A stretch of 44,774 bases of DNA from Planctomycetia bacterium (lineage in GTDB: Bacteria > Planctomycetota > Planctomycetia > Pirellulales > Thermoguttaceae), in the NCBI GenBank assembly GCA_030539035.1, contig JAUNSU010000019.1, forward strand, positions 1 to 44,774, given 5' to 3'. Under the pieces are notes generated by a model, which saw only the letters and a program-made list of their open reading frames with translations, did no database searches and was not told the origin of the DNA. Numbering within the stretch: the stretch's first letter is position 1; the number at the start of each line of letters is the position of its first letter. The translations under genes were made by a program, and so were the position numbers. Shown here piece by piece: positions 8,360-17,101 of this stretch.

Positions 8360-9808
8360 ATGAGCAGTCCCCTTCCTGATGGTGTGTCAAAGCATACGGC
8401 GGTATCCGGTGAAAGAGTTCCTGTGGTTGCGCGGAGCGTTCTTTTTCCGTTCATATTATTGACAACGCTCTTTGCCTGGTGGGGATTGGCGAATAATATG
8501 ACCGATACCCTTCTGCCGGCCTTTAAAAAAATCATGAGCTTTGATGATGGAAAAACGGCCTGGATTCAGGTTGTTTGCTATGCGCTTGGATACGGCTGTT
8601 TTGCGATTCCCGGCGCGATTTTTATGAAGCGTTTTTCCTATAAATCGGGTGTTTTGCTCGGGCTGGGGATGTTTGTTCTCGGAACCTTGCTCTTTTTTCC
8701 GTCGAAATTTTTCTTTCAAAATTCCGCGCTCTGCTATTTTATTTATTTGGGATCGATTATGATCACCTTTGGCGGTCTTTCCGTGCTGGAAACGGCCTGT
8801 AATCCTTATATTTGCGCGATGGGCGATCCCGCAACGGCAACGCAGCGCCTGAATTTTTCGCAATCGTTCAATCCTCTCGGATCCATTGCCGGAGTGGTTC
8901 TCAGTCAAATTTTTATTTTATCGCAGCTAAATCCTCTTACCGCGGAAGATCGGGCCAAACTTACTTCGGAAAAATTGGCCGAGATCCAATATGGGGAGTT
9001 GTCGGCGATTTCGTTGACCTATGTTTCGATTGGCCTGATCCTGCTGTTGACCTGGATCATGATCTTTTTTACTAAAATGCCCAATTTGCGTGAAGAAGAT
9101 AAATCGGTTGATTTTTGGGGGACCTGGCGCCGTCTTTTCCGGAATTCCAACTATGTTTGCGGAGTTGGAGCGCAATTTTTCTATGTCGGCGCGCAGATCG
9201 CCTGCTGGTCTTTTACCGTTCGATACTGCATGGTCGCTTTTAATCTGGAGGAGTTGGCCAGTACAACGCCGGAATTACTTCGATCGGTCGATCCGATCGG
9301 CGCGTTTTTCTATAATTGTTGTGATAAGATCGGATTTACCGTCTTTATTCCCCGAACGGCGGAACAGGCTGGAGCGACTTATTACATCTTTTCACTGATC
9401 CTTTTTGTCGGTTGTCGTTTTATCTGCACCGGACTGATGCGGTTCATTCGGCCCGCGGTTTTATTAACGGTTCTTTCCGGACTTGCGGCGATTTTATGCG
9501 TTTTCGTAAGTCAATTTCCAGGTATAATCGGTGTTTATTCCCTGATCGGGGTTTCCGGCTGCATGTCCCTGATGTTTCCGACCATTTTCAGTATGGGAAC
9601 AAGCGGGTTGGGGGATGATACCAAGATGGGCGGAGCCGGAATGGTAATGGCCATTTGCGGTGCGGCCCTTTTGACTCAGATGCAAGGATCCCTTTCCGAT
9701 CATTTGGGAACGATCGCCGTCGCATATTTGGTTCCCGCCGCCGCTTTTGCGGTGATCACTGTTTATGCGATTGTTGTTTGCGGAAAACGCCCGACTTTGC
9801 AAAAATAA
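8360..9808 (+). CDS. fucP: L-fucose:proton symporter, MFS family (FucP-like)
   Basis: A 482-residue major-facilitator permease with about twelve hydrophobic segments. The opening helix (LLTTLFAWWGLANNMTDTL) is the FucP family signature; in E. coli the equivalent is WG-x-ANN-x-ND. Helix 4/5 GGLSVLETACNPYICAMG and QRLNFSQSFNPLGSIAG are also family hallmarks. A loop after the fifth or sixth helix (LSQLNPLTAEDRAKL) is longer than in E. coli. The ATG at 8360 has AAGGA four bases upstream and is preferred to a TTG 39 bases earlier. Together with fucU it suggests import of L-fucose, perhaps host or algal glycan-derived. Specificity for another sugar of the FGHS group remains possible. Confidence 0.85.
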   Translation: MSSPLPDGVSKHTAVSGERVPVVARSVLFPFILLTTLFAWWGLANNMTDTLLPAFKKIMSFDDGKTAWIQVVCYALGYGCFAIPGAIFMKRFSYKSGVLLGLGMFVLGTLLFFPSKFFFQNSALCYFIYLGSIMITFGGLSVLETACNPYICAMGDPATATQRLNFSQSFNPLGSIAGVVLSQIFILSQLNPLTAEDRAKLTSEKLAEIQYGELSAISLTYVSIGLILLLTWIMIFFTKMPNLREEDKSVDFWGTWRRLFRNSNYVCGVGAQFFYVGAQIACWSFTVRYCMVAFNLEELASTTPELLRSVDPIGAFFYNCCDKIGFTVFIPRTAEQAGATYYIFSLILFVGCRFICTGLMRFIRPAVLLTVLSGLAAILCVFVSQFPGIIGVYSLIGVSGCMSLMFPTIFSMGTSGLGDDTKMGGAGMVMAICGAALLTQMQGSLSDHLGTIAVAYLVPAAAFAVITVYAIVVCGKRPTLQK

Positions 9809-9937
9809 GGAAAGGTTTTTTTCGCGGAATGGGGCTCCCCCCTTTTCAGAAACGGGCTTGATTGTATACTTTATTGTTTAGTTGTCTATTGGTTTTTGTT
9901 AAATAGATCCATCCATAAAGTATAGGGAGACAGAAGA

Positions 9938-10027
9938 GTGGGAACGAAGAAAACAGGTAAAGGTCGACGTAAACTTGGACGCAAAAAACGACGTATGCGA
10001 TCCAAGATTCGCCATCGAAAGGATTGA
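9938..10027 (+). CDS. 29-residue highly basic peptide, possibly AURKAIP1/COX24-like small ribosomal-type protein
   Basis: A GTG at 9938 opens a 29-residue frame with 16 Lys/Arg residues (GTKKTGKGRRKLGRKKRR, then MRSKIRHRKD). AGGGAGA about eight bases upstream is a good ribosome-binding site. The core KKRRMRSKIRHRK resembles the KRRKRMRKKKHRK pattern of the short bacterial AURKAIP1/COX24-domain peptides, which are probably ribosome-associated. bTHX-like peptides are an alternative. Composition and the Shine-Dalgarno site argue that it is real. It lies 26 bases before the small membrane-protein gene, in the same orientation. Confidence 0.55.
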   Translation: MGTKKTGKGRRKLGRKKRRMRSKIRHRKD

Positions 10028-10053
10028 TACAACGAAAGGTTGACGGTTCTATT

Positions 10054-10329
10054 ATGAAAAGATCTGCTGGCTGGTATTCGAAATGCTCCGCGGTTTTATT
10101 GACCGTGTATTGTTTTTTTGCGGAAAATTCCGCTTTGTGGGCTGGCCCGAAAGATGATGAAGTGAAAGAACCGGTTTGGGTTCTCAGTTGGGCGATGTTC
10201 ATCTTCTTTCTCGGATTGACCATTGCCCTGATGGCCCGATCCGCAAACCGTCCCAATTCCGTCCTTACAAGTGCGGATGCCAAGCAGATCGATGATGAAA
10301 AAAGAGCCGCCAAAAAGAAGAAACGGTAA
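10054..10329 (+). CDS. Small secreted/membrane protein with one TM helix
   Basis: A 91-residue protein. An N-terminal signal-like stretch (SAVLLTVYCFFAENSALWAG, residues 12-31) is followed by a short acidic segment, a single transmembrane helix (VLSWAMFIFFLGLTIALMA, about residues 43-61) and a charged Lys-rich tail. No enzyme motif is seen. The ATG at 10054 fits the signal sequence better than a TTG 30 bases earlier. The stop codon overlaps the start of the ABC ATPase gene by one base (TAATG), so the two are translationally coupled. It may be an accessory membrane partner of the ATPase, but this is inferred from position only. Confidence 0.7.
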   Translation: MKRSAGWYSKCSAVLLTVYCFFAENSALWAGPKDDEVKEPVWVLSWAMFIFFLGLTIALMARSANRPNSVLTSADAKQIDDEKRAAKKKKR

Positions 10330-10994
10330 TGTCCAGTACATTGGCCGACCTTTATGTCAATGATATTTCGAAAAGCTTTTCAGGGCCTGAAGGAATGATT
10401 CAGATCCTGAAGAGCTTTTCTTTTCAGTTGACTTCCGGGGAATCTTTGGCCGTTGTCGGACCGAGCGGATCCGGGAAAAGTACCCTGCTCTCCATCCTGG
10501 GGACCTTGGAAAAACCTGATTCCGGAGAGATCCGGTTCCGTGATCTTTCTTACGCGGATTTTACTCCGGAGAAAGCCGCCGTTTTTCGCCGGGATTATAT
10601 CGGATTCGTCTTTCAAAATCATCTTTTGTTCCCCCAATGTACAGCACTGGAAAATGTTCTTCTCCCTTTCCTTGCGGATCGAAAAGTATCGGATGAAGAA
10701 ATAAGAAGGGGAGAATTTCTGCTCGATAAGGTTGGATTGAACGCACGAAGAGATCATTATCCTTATGCGCTGTCCGGCGGGGAATGTCAACGGATCGCCT
10801 TGGCGCGCGCTTTGGTTCGATCGCCCCATATTCTCCTTGCGGATGAGCCGACCGGTTCGCTCGATCGTCAACACGCTGATCGGGTCGCGGAACTTCTGTT
10901 CCAAATCGCGAAAGAAGAAAACAAAATTCTGATTTTTGCAACACACGATTCACTCATCGCGGATCGGGCCGATCATATCTTGACATTGGGATAA
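10329..10994 (+). CDS. ABC transporter ATP-binding protein, LolD/MacB type
   Basis: A 221-residue ATPase of the LolD/FtsE/MacB group, which drives lipoprotein release or peptide export with an FtsX-type permease. Walker A is GPSGSGKST near residue 41 and the Q-loop is IGFVFQNHLLFPQCTALENV near 94. The signature is ALSGGECQRIALARAL near 144, Walker B ILLADEPTGSLD near 164, and the switch histidine FATHDS near 198. All nucleotide-binding elements are intact. No LolC/E or FtsX-like permease is encoded beside it; the only coupled gene is the 91-residue membrane protein upstream. A LolD role is plausible but unproven, so no symbol is given. Confidence 0.9.
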   Translation: MSSTLADLYVNDISKSFSGPEGMIQILKSFSFQLTSGESLAVVGPSGSGKSTLLSILGTLEKPDSGEIRFRDLSYADFTPEKAAVFRRDYIGFVFQNHLLFPQCTALENVLLPFLADRKVSDEEIRRGEFLLDKVGLNARRDHYPYALSGGECQRIALARALVRSPHILLADEPTGSLDRQHADRVAELLFQIAKEENKILIFATHDSLIADRADHILTLG

Positions 10995-11099
10995 AATGAG
11001 AACGCGAAGGAATCCAAGCGGGCGAAGAGATAAAGGCTGTTAAAGGAAGCGGAAAAACCGGGTTTCTGTCCGTTTTTCGCTTGATAAAAAGGGTTCGAA

Positions 11100-11690
11100 A
11101 TGTTCGAAGTGGAAATCAAATTTGCTGTTCCGGATCCGGAATCGTTTCTTGCTCTCTTGAAAGAGGAGTTCGGACTCGTTTTCGGAGAAGAGATTTTTGA
11201 ATCGGATCTGTTTTTTCAGCATCCGAACAGGGATTTTGCCCAATCCGATGAATGCTTGAGAATTCGACGGCATAAAGAACAGATTCTGTTGACCTATAAA
11301 GGTCCGAAGATCGATTCCAGTAGCAAAACCCGGGAAGAGATTGAACTTTCTCTTGGTGATCCCGATCTGCCGCCCGAAAAAAGACTCGAGCGGAGCAGGG
11401 AACTGTTGAATCGACTTGATTTTTGTGAGAAGGCGCACCTTGAAAAATACCGCCGGTCGGGAGTTCTGAATTATCAAAATCGCAGAATCGCGATTACACT
11501 TGATCGAATTCCCGAGCTTGGTTTTTTTACAGAAATGGAATTGGAGGTGGAATTTCGGGAAGAGGTTGAGGAGGCTCGATCCATTTTATTCGGCTTGGCT
11601 TCCGATTTTCGATTGGAAAATGGGATCAGAACAAGCTACCTGGAACTGTTTCTTGCGAAAAAAAGAGAGATCGAATCGATAAAAATGTAA
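11100..11690 (+). CDS. CYTH-domain protein (class IV adenylate cyclase / thiamine triphosphatase family)
   Basis: A 196-residue CYTH (triphosphate tunnel metalloenzyme) protein. The N-terminal ExExK metal-binding motif is EVEIK at residues 3-7. Further tunnel residues lie in CLRIRR (near 60), LTYKGP (near 67), KTREEIEL (near 78), LEKYRR (near 115) and TEMELEVEF (near 145). Family members hydrolyse triphosphates such as thiamine triphosphate or inorganic triphosphate, or cyclise ATP (CyaB type). The sequence alone does not decide which. It stands about 100 bases after the ABC ATPase gene, same strand, and may share its transcript. Confidence 0.85.
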   Translation: MFEVEIKFAVPDPESFLALLKEEFGLVFGEEIFESDLFFQHPNRDFAQSDECLRIRRHKEQILLTYKGPKIDSSSKTREEIELSLGDPDLPPEKRLERSRELLNRLDFCEKAHLEKYRRSGVLNYQNRRIAITLDRIPELGFFTEMELEVEFREEVEEARSILFGLASDFRLENGIRTSYLELFLAKKREIESIKM

Positions 11691-11767
11691 TATTCTGAAC
11701 AAAAACCCCATTCTTTCCTTCTTTTTCCCTCTTTTTTTTAAAAGATCTTTTAATCATGATGGACATT

Positions 11768-11798
11768 TTGCCTTTTACTGATTATGATATTATATAAT
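11768..11798 (+). promoter_or_regulatory. Candidate promoter for the glycine-rich secreted protein gene
   Basis: A consensus TATAAT lies at 11793-11798. The best -35 is TTGCCT (11768-11773), with a long 19-base spacer. The -10 box is convincing and the -35 box weak. The gene follows at 11839 behind GGAGG. Confidence 0.4.
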
Positions 11799-11838
11799 AG
11801 ATGGGAAATTTCCTAAAACGCATTGCGGAGGTAAAAAA

Positions 11839-12801
11839 ATGAAAGTACATAAATTCCAAAGGTCGGTTTTTAAATCGGAAGAACATCGTCTTTCCGTATT
11901 TAAACCGTTTCTTCTTGTGATGTTGGCGATGGGGATCTTTTCAGCGGCCTCATTGAGTTTTTCTGCGGATAAAGGTTCCGCAGCCAGTAAAGAAGCAAAG
12001 ACGAACCATCGGCAGGTTAATTTGTTTAACGCGATGGAACAGGGGCTGGTCGACGTCAAATTTGTTGCGAAGAGCACAATGGACAGTACGCTCACGGTCA
12101 AGAACAAGTCGGGTGAACCGCTTGTGATCGATATGCCGTCCGCGTTTGCCGGTGTTCCGATCGTTGCCCAATTCGATGCTCCCGGCGGATTCGGGGGATT
12201 TGGCGGAAATCAGGGCGGATTCGGCGGAATGGCTGGAATGGGCGGAGGAGCCGGCGGCGGAAGCAGCCAAAGCAGCGCCAACCAGTCTGTTGGCGGCGGA
12301 ATGGGCGGAGGCATGGGCGGCGGCGGAATGGGCGGAGGGGCCTTCTTCATCGCTCCCGAAAAGTCTGTTTCCGAAAAAGTGCGCATCGTTTGCCTGGAAC
12401 ATGGAAAAAAAGATCCTCGTCCTTCGGTGAAATATCAGATCGTTCCCCTTGACTGCTTTACGAAAAACAAGACCACTCAGGTCCTTTGCCAAATGCTTGG
12501 TGATCCCAATATCGATCAGTATGCGGTTCAGGCGGCTGTCTGGAACGAAGAAAATAATGTTTCCTTCAATGAAATGTCCCAAAAAACCGTTGGTGAAATG
12601 GGAACAAATGTGAAAAAACCTTACTTTACTTCTTCGCAGCTCCAGTCGGGAACAAAAATCCTCACCGTTGCCCGACAAAAAGCAGACGAATTAAAAGCCA
12701 AGGAAAAAGAAGAGAACACCGCTGTTCATCAAACCGATGAGGGGACCCGGCCAGTTGATAAAACAATCGAGAAATTGACGGATCAGCTCATTAAAGAATA
12801 A
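11839..12801 (+). CDS. Secreted glycine-rich protein of planctomycete type, function unknown
   Basis: A 320-residue protein with a strong Shine-Dalgarno (GCGGAGG) before the ATG. A signal anchor or signal peptide spans about residues 25-43 (PFLLVMLAMGIFSAASLSFS). A conserved domain then reads VNLFNAMEQGLVDVKFVAK and LTVKNKSGEPLVIDMPSAFAGVP. It is interrupted by a Gly/Met-rich low-complexity block (about residues 118-170, runs of MGGG and GGFGG). The domain resumes with VRIVCLEHGKKDPRP and a C-terminal region with DQYAVQAAVWNEENNVSFNEM. I recall planctomycete proteins with this same layout. The function is not known. The glycine block could be a flexible surface loop. The tail (KADELKAKEKEEN) is charged and helical. 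Confidence 0.85.
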   Translation: MKVHKFQRSVFKSEEHRLSVFKPFLLVMLAMGIFSAASLSFSADKGSAASKEAKTNHRQVNLFNAMEQGLVDVKFVAKSTMDSTLTVKNKSGEPLVIDMPSAFAGVPIVAQFDAPGGFGGFGGNQGGFGGMAGMGGGAGGGSSQSSANQSVGGGMGGGMGGGGMGGGAFFIAPEKSVSEKVRIVCLEHGKKDPRPSVKYQIVPLDCFTKNKTTQVLCQMLGDPNIDQYAVQAAVWNEENNVSFNEMSQKTVGEMGTNVKKPYFTSSQLQSGTKILTVARQKADELKAKEKEENTAVHQTDEGTRPVDKTIEKLTDQLIKE

Positions 12802-12882
12802 TCATGGATGTTTGGGCAGAAGACGGTATCGGTTTTTCGCTTTTGCCCGCATTTTAACCTTTAGACGGAAAGAAGACGATAC

Positions 12883-13206
12883 ATGCCCTTATTTGAAATA
12901 GAAACTTACTCCCATATCGTGATCACTTGGGCTCATGATGAAGAAAGTGCCCGGGAAACTTTGTATGAAAATTATCCTTCCGAAGAGGCGATTCGCATTA
13001 CGAAGCGCCCGCGCGATGTTTGGGTTATTTCGAAATCCGTTCTCGGAATTACCGGAAAAGTCGAAGCCTGTGATTTGGCCCGCGAATGTCTTTCAAAGGC
13101 GGCAGGCGATAAGCTGCACGCGATTCGCCTCTATATGCAGCAGACAGGCGCCGATCTGGATGCCTCGCGAAAAGCGATAGAATCCAATATCGTCTACGGA
13201 TGGTAA
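12883..13206 (+). CDS. Conserved hypothetical protein with an L7/L12-like C-terminal helix motif
   Basis: A 107-residue soluble protein. The N-terminal half (ETYSHIVITWAHDEESARET) looks like a small alpha/beta domain. The C-terminal AIRLYMQQTGADLDASRKAI resembles the helical phrase of the ribosomal L7/L12 C-terminal fold (IKLYREETGLGLKEAKDAVE in typical relatives). That similarity is short and may be convergent. No catalytic motif is visible. It begins 81 bases after the glycine-rich gene and ends 27 bases before a textbook terminator, so the two genes probably form one unit. Confidence 0.75.
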   Translation: MPLFEIETYSHIVITWAHDEESARETLYENYPSEEAIRITKRPRDVWVISKSVLGITGKVEACDLARECLSKAAGDKLHAIRLYMQQTGADLDASRKAIESNIVYGW

Positions 13207-13233
13207 TGGATTCCCTATTATCGATCTTTATAC

Positions 13234-13257
13234 AGGGAACTTCGGTTCCCTTTTTTT
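13234..13257 (+). terminator. Rho-independent terminator with UUCG tetraloop
   Basis: AGGGAAC (13234-13240), TTCG loop, GTTCCCT (13245-13251) and an uninterrupted T run to 13257. A perfect intrinsic terminator for the 11.8-13.2 kb unit. Confidence 0.95.
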
Positions 13258-13397
13258 GTGCATGTACGGCATCGTTGCCTCTTTCTGATTTTTCAACAAT
13301 TCCGGATCCGGATCTTTTTCTCTTTTCGCGAATCCTTTCTTTGTTCGCTCCTCTTGAATATGTCGTGAAAACATAATAGAATGGCGCTATTACGGTA

Positions 13398-13426
13398 TTG
13401 AAAAAGTCTATTTTCCGCTGTACACT
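13398..13426 (+). promoter_or_regulatory. Candidate promoter for the VCBS/sialidase-like gene
   Basis: TTGAAA (13398-13403), a 17-base spacer, TACACT (13421-13426). The predicted start near 13433 makes the ATG at 13438 almost leaderless, which supports the internal ATG at 13489 as the real start. Confidence 0.45.
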
Positions 13427-13488
13427 ATAGAATCAGTATGAAGAATCGAAAATCGATCGATCAAAATGGAAAGAGAAAGGAAATTTCG

Positions 13489-16400
13489 ATGAAAACAATC
13501 ATTGCCTTATGCGCGTCGTTTGTTTTTTTGTTGGGAGGATTTGTCAACACATATTCACAGGGTGCGGAACTGGAGCGGATAAAGTACAACAATCCCGGCC
13601 TTGTTGTCGATTTGGCTGTCGGTCTCTGGGCTTGGCCTGTTCCTGTCGATGTGAATGAAGACGGCTTCCCTGATCTGATCGTCAGTTGTGAAGATAAACC
13701 CTATAATGGAACCTATCTTTTTGAGAACACCGGTAATGATAAAAAACATCCGATTTTTAAGCCTGCGCGGCGGCTCAGTAAAGGCGTTATTAATGTTCAG
13801 GCCAGTCGGGTCGATGGAAAATTGCGCGTATTGACGCCCGGCAAAGAGTATCCCGACTTTATTCATTCCGGGGTTGATAAACCGGTCGCGATTCCCGATC
13901 TTCCGGCCAATGTCCATCCGAAAAATGTGCGCGGAAATATGTGGAAGTACGTTGATTTCAACGGCGATGGAAAAACCGATCTCGCAATAGGGACCGACTG
14001 CTGGTCCGATTACGGCTGGGATGATGCCTACAACGAAAAAGGGGAATGGCAAAATGGATCTCTTCGCGGAAATATCTATATCGCGATCAACAGCGGATCC
14101 AATGAATCGCCGAAATATGAAAAACCTTTTATGCTGACCGATACCGAGGGTAAAATCCTTGACGGATTTGGCTGGCCGTCTCCCTGCTTTGAAGATTGGG
14201 ACGGCGACGGCGATCTCGATATTATCGTCGGTGATTTTCGAGGGTATCTGCTCTATTATGAAAATGTCGGGACCCGTACGGAACCAAAATACAAAAGTAT
14301 CCGGCATCTTCTCAATGAGGACGGATCAATGGTTTGCGTCGATTTGGAAATGATTGTTCCGACCGCTTTCGATTGGGACGGCGACGGCGATATGGATATT
14401 ATCGCCGGAGATGAAGACGGACGAGTCGCTCTGTTTGAAAATACCGGCAAATTAAAAGGCAATATGCCCCTGTTCAAAAAACCTTATTATTTTCATCAAT
14501 TTGCGGATAATCTCAAATGCGGGGCTCTTGCAACTCCATGGGGAGTCGATTGGGACGGCGACGGCGATTGGGATATCATCTCCGGAAATTCGGCGGGATA
14601 TCTTTTCTGCTTCGAAAATTTAAGCGGGCCGGGCGTTGAAAATCCCAAGTGGGCAAAAGGTGTCCCGTTCAAGGCCGATGGAGAGATCGTTCGCATAATG
14701 GCCGGTCCCAACGGATCAATTCAAGGACCTTGTGAACTGAAATGGGGATACACGACCTTGAGTGTCGCCGACTGGGATCTGGACGGATTACCCGATCTTA
14801 TTGTCAACTCGATATTCGGTAAAGTGATCTGGTATAAAAATCGGGGACCAAAAGGGGGCGTCCAGCTGGATCCTCCCCGTCCAATCTGTGTGGAATGGAG
14901 CGGGGATCAGCCCCGTCTGAAATGGGGCTGGATGAACCCGAATGGAAAAGAACTTCTTACCCAATGGCGCACAACTCCAGTTGTTTTCGATTGGAATCAG
15001 GATCAGCTTCCCGATCTGATCATGCTGGATCAGGAAGGATATCTCGCTTATTTTGAAAGATATCGGGATGGAAAAGATCTCAAACTGAAAGCCCCTCAAA
15101 GAATTTTTACAGATGCTGCCGGAAAACCGATCCAATTGAACAAGAGCAGAGCGGGCGGCAGCGGACGGCGGAAAATCTGTATCGCAGATTATGATGGAGA
15201 CGGCAAATACGATTTTCTCGTCAACAGTAAAAACGCGGTCTTATACAGGCAGATCCGGGAAAAAGACGGAAAGTATCTTTTCGAAGAGTGCGGACAGATC
15301 GATTCCCGTCCGATCTCGGGCCATTCCACCAGTCCGACCATGGTCGATTTCAACAATGATGGAATCATGGATCCTCTCATCGGAGCTGAAGACGGACACT
15401 TTTATTACAAACGCAATGTTCAAAAGGTTCAGGAAACGGAGAATCTGATCATTCATTCCCAAATGGATCTTGATACTCTGGAAAATGATGTCAAAGCATT
15501 CAGTAATCGGGGATATATCTGGAAAAATATTCCAGAAGTTCTCCGCGGCGGAAAATTTCTTCGGACTTCCGGCGGATCCCTCTTATCGTTCCGCTTGACG
15601 GCGAAAAAAGAGACTCGTATTTTTATTATGTCCTGTGTGGTAGACGAGGATTATAATCCGAACGAATGGACTCTTGCCGCGCCTTTCGCTTTTTGGTATA
15701 CGGACGGCGGAAAGTCGAAAATGTCCGTTTATACAAGAATCCTCAAAGAAGGAGAAACCATTACCCCGCCGCAGTTGAATTGGACCGGATCGATTCTGAT
15801 CATTCCTGAAGGTGATCCTCAAAAATGCCTGGATCAATTGCGGAAATCTGTTCGAAAAGATTCGCAGCGAAAAGGAACGCCTCCCCCGCCGGGAGCGATT
15901 ATCGATAAAAGCACCGACTGGGAAAACTGCTTTTTGGGAACACCGTCCATGGAAATCCTTTCCGATGGAACGATCGTTGCTTCGCACGATTGGTTCGGTT
16001 CAAAAAGCGGTCGGCAGCGAACAACGTTTTTCCAATCCAAAGATCACGGCAAAACCTGGAAAAGAGCAGGAGAAGCTCTTTGGCAAAGCAGTTCGACCTT
16101 ATTCCGAATCAACGATGATACTCTCTATTTGATTGGGTATGGTCATCCGAAAATTCCGAATCTGAATTGCGCCGGATGTATTGTTATTCGAAAATCGACC
16201 GACGGCGGAAAAACCTGGACGACTCCGAACGATGAGAAAAGCGGACTCCTCTTTTTCGATAAAGAGTATTATTCGGATCCTGTTCCTGTTCTGATCCATA
16301 ATGGACGTGTCTGGTGGCAGGTCGATGTCTGTTCCGAGAAAAAAGGGAAACGCTGGCCCAGCTGGTTCCATATGGCGGTGATCAGCGCTCCAATCGATTC

Positions 16401-16983
16401 CGATCTGCTGGATAAATCCAATTGGACGATCAGTAATTCGGTCAAATGGCCCGCTCAGGACGATCGGCATCATGGTTGGTTGGAAGGAAATACTTTGGCC
16501 GATCCGGAAGGAAATCTTCTGATCCTCGCTCGACTGGAAACGGCAAAAGGACGCTTCGGACGTTTTGTTGCCCGTCTGGATCTTTCAAAGGACGGAAAAA
16601 CACTTGCCTTTGATTCCGATAAGGGAATCCTTCCGTTTCCGGGCGGTGCTTCCAAATTCTGTGTTCGGTTCGATCAAAAAACAAAGCAGTATTGGGCACT
16701 TACAAATTGGGTTCGCCCCGACCAGAAAGGGATCCGAAATACGTTGGCGCTCGTTTCTTCTCCGGATCTGAAGAAATGGTCGATCCGAAAAATTGTTTAT
16801 CAGAACCCGAATCCGGGAAACGCGTTCCAATATGTCGATTGGCGTATCTCGGGCAATGATATTCTGTTCGTCTGCCGCCTTGCCTGGTTCGGTTGGAATT
16901 TTCATGATTCCAATTATCTCTCCTTCGATAAAGTGGAAAATTTCCGTAATTATCTGGATAAAACCGTGTCGGAAGAACTGTAA
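13489..16983 (+). CDS. Large secreted FG-GAP/VCBS repeat protein fused to a sialidase-like (BNR) propeller
   Basis: About 1,164 residues. The ATG at 13489 follows GAAAGGAA and starts a clear signal peptide (MKTIIALCASFVFLLGG, then NTYSQG). The first 650 residues contain at least nine Ca-binding VCBS/FG-GAP units, such as DVNEDGFPDLIV, DFNGDGKTDLAIG, DWDGDGDLDIIVG, DWDGDGDMDIIAG and DYDGDGKYDFLV, as in integrin-like propellers. The last 350 residues carry two Asp boxes (SKDHGKTW, STDGGKTW) typical of BNR/sialidase propellers. I could not place a full sialidase catalytic triad, so enzymatic activity is uncertain. An earlier ATG at 13438 would put 17 polar residues before the signal peptide. It is probably exported and glycan-binding or glycan-degrading; that is inference. 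Confidence 0.88.
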   Translation: MKTIIALCASFVFLLGGFVNTYSQGAELERIKYNNPGLVVDLAVGLWAWPVPVDVNEDGFPDLIVSCEDKPYNGTYLFENTGNDKKHPIFKPARRLSKGVINVQASRVDGKLRVLTPGKEYPDFIHSGVDKPVAIPDLPANVHPKNVRGNMWKYVDFNGDGKTDLAIGTDCWSDYGWDDAYNEKGEWQNGSLRGNIYIAINSGSNESPKYEKPFMLTDTEGKILDGFGWPSPCFEDWDGDGDLDIIVGDFRGYLLYYENVGTRTEPKYKSIRHLLNEDGSMVCVDLEMIVPTAFDWDGDGDMDIIAGDEDGRVALFENTGKLKGNMPLFKKPYYFHQFADNLKCGALATPWGVDWDGDGDWDIISGNSAGYLFCFENLSGPGVENPKWAKGVPFKADGEIVRIMAGPNGSIQGPCELKWGYTTLSVADWDLDGLPDLIVNSIFGKVIWYKNRGPKGGVQLDPPRPICVEWSGDQPRLKWGWMNPNGKELLTQWRTTPVVFDWNQDQLPDLIMLDQEGYLAYFERYRDGKDLKLKAPQRIFTDAAGKPIQLNKSRAGGSGRRKICIADYDGDGKYDFLVNSKNAVLYRQIREKDGKYLFEECGQIDSRPISGHSTSPTMVDFNNDGIMDPLIGAEDGHFYYKRNVQKVQETENLIIHSQMDLDTLENDVKAFSNRGYIWKNIPEVLRGGKFLRTSGGSLLSFRLTAKKETRIFIMSCVVDEDYNPNEWTLAAPFAFWYTDGGKSKMSVYTRILKEGETITPPQLNWTGSILIIPEGDPQKCLDQLRKSVRKDSQRKGTPPPPGAIIDKSTDWENCFLGTPSMEILSDGTIVASHDWFGSKSGRQRTTFFQSKDHGKTWKRAGEALWQSSSTLFRINDDTLYLIGYGHPKIPNLNCAGCIVIRKSTDGGKTWTTPNDEKSGLLFFDKEYYSDPVPVLIHNGRVWWQVDVCSEKKGKRWPSWFHMAVISAPIDSDLLDKSNWTISNSVKWPAQDDRHHGWLEGNTLADPEGNLLILARLETAKGRFGRFVARLDLSKDGKTLAFDSDKGILPFPGGASKFCVRFDQKTKQYWALTNWVRPDQKGIRNTLALVSSPDLKKWSIRKIVYQNPNPGNAFQYVDWRISGNDILFVCRLAWFGWNFHDSNYLSFDKVENFRNYLDKTVSEEL

Positions 16984-17040
16984 TGGATGAATCACAAAGT
17001 GCGAAGAGCACTGGCCGGCATTAAGAACGGACCAAAAAAC

Positions 17041-17079
17041 AAAGGAGAAGATCGGTTTTCGGACCAATCTTCTCCTTTT
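17041..17079. terminator. Bidirectional terminator between convergent genes
   Basis: AAAGGAGAAGAT (17041-17052) pairs perfectly with ATCTTCTCCTTT (17067-17078), with GGT/ACC pairing inside the loop. T-rich tracts flank the minus-strand side (GTTTTTTG) and, more weakly, the plus side. It separates the VCBS gene from ksgA. Confidence 0.8.
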
Positions 17080-17101
17080 GCAATGAAGGACGAATCACCG
17101 C

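Noticed and set aside
12298..12340. Repeated ATGGGCGG units as a DNA repeat element
   Set aside because: They are simply the codons of the Gly/Met-rich block of the secreted protein.
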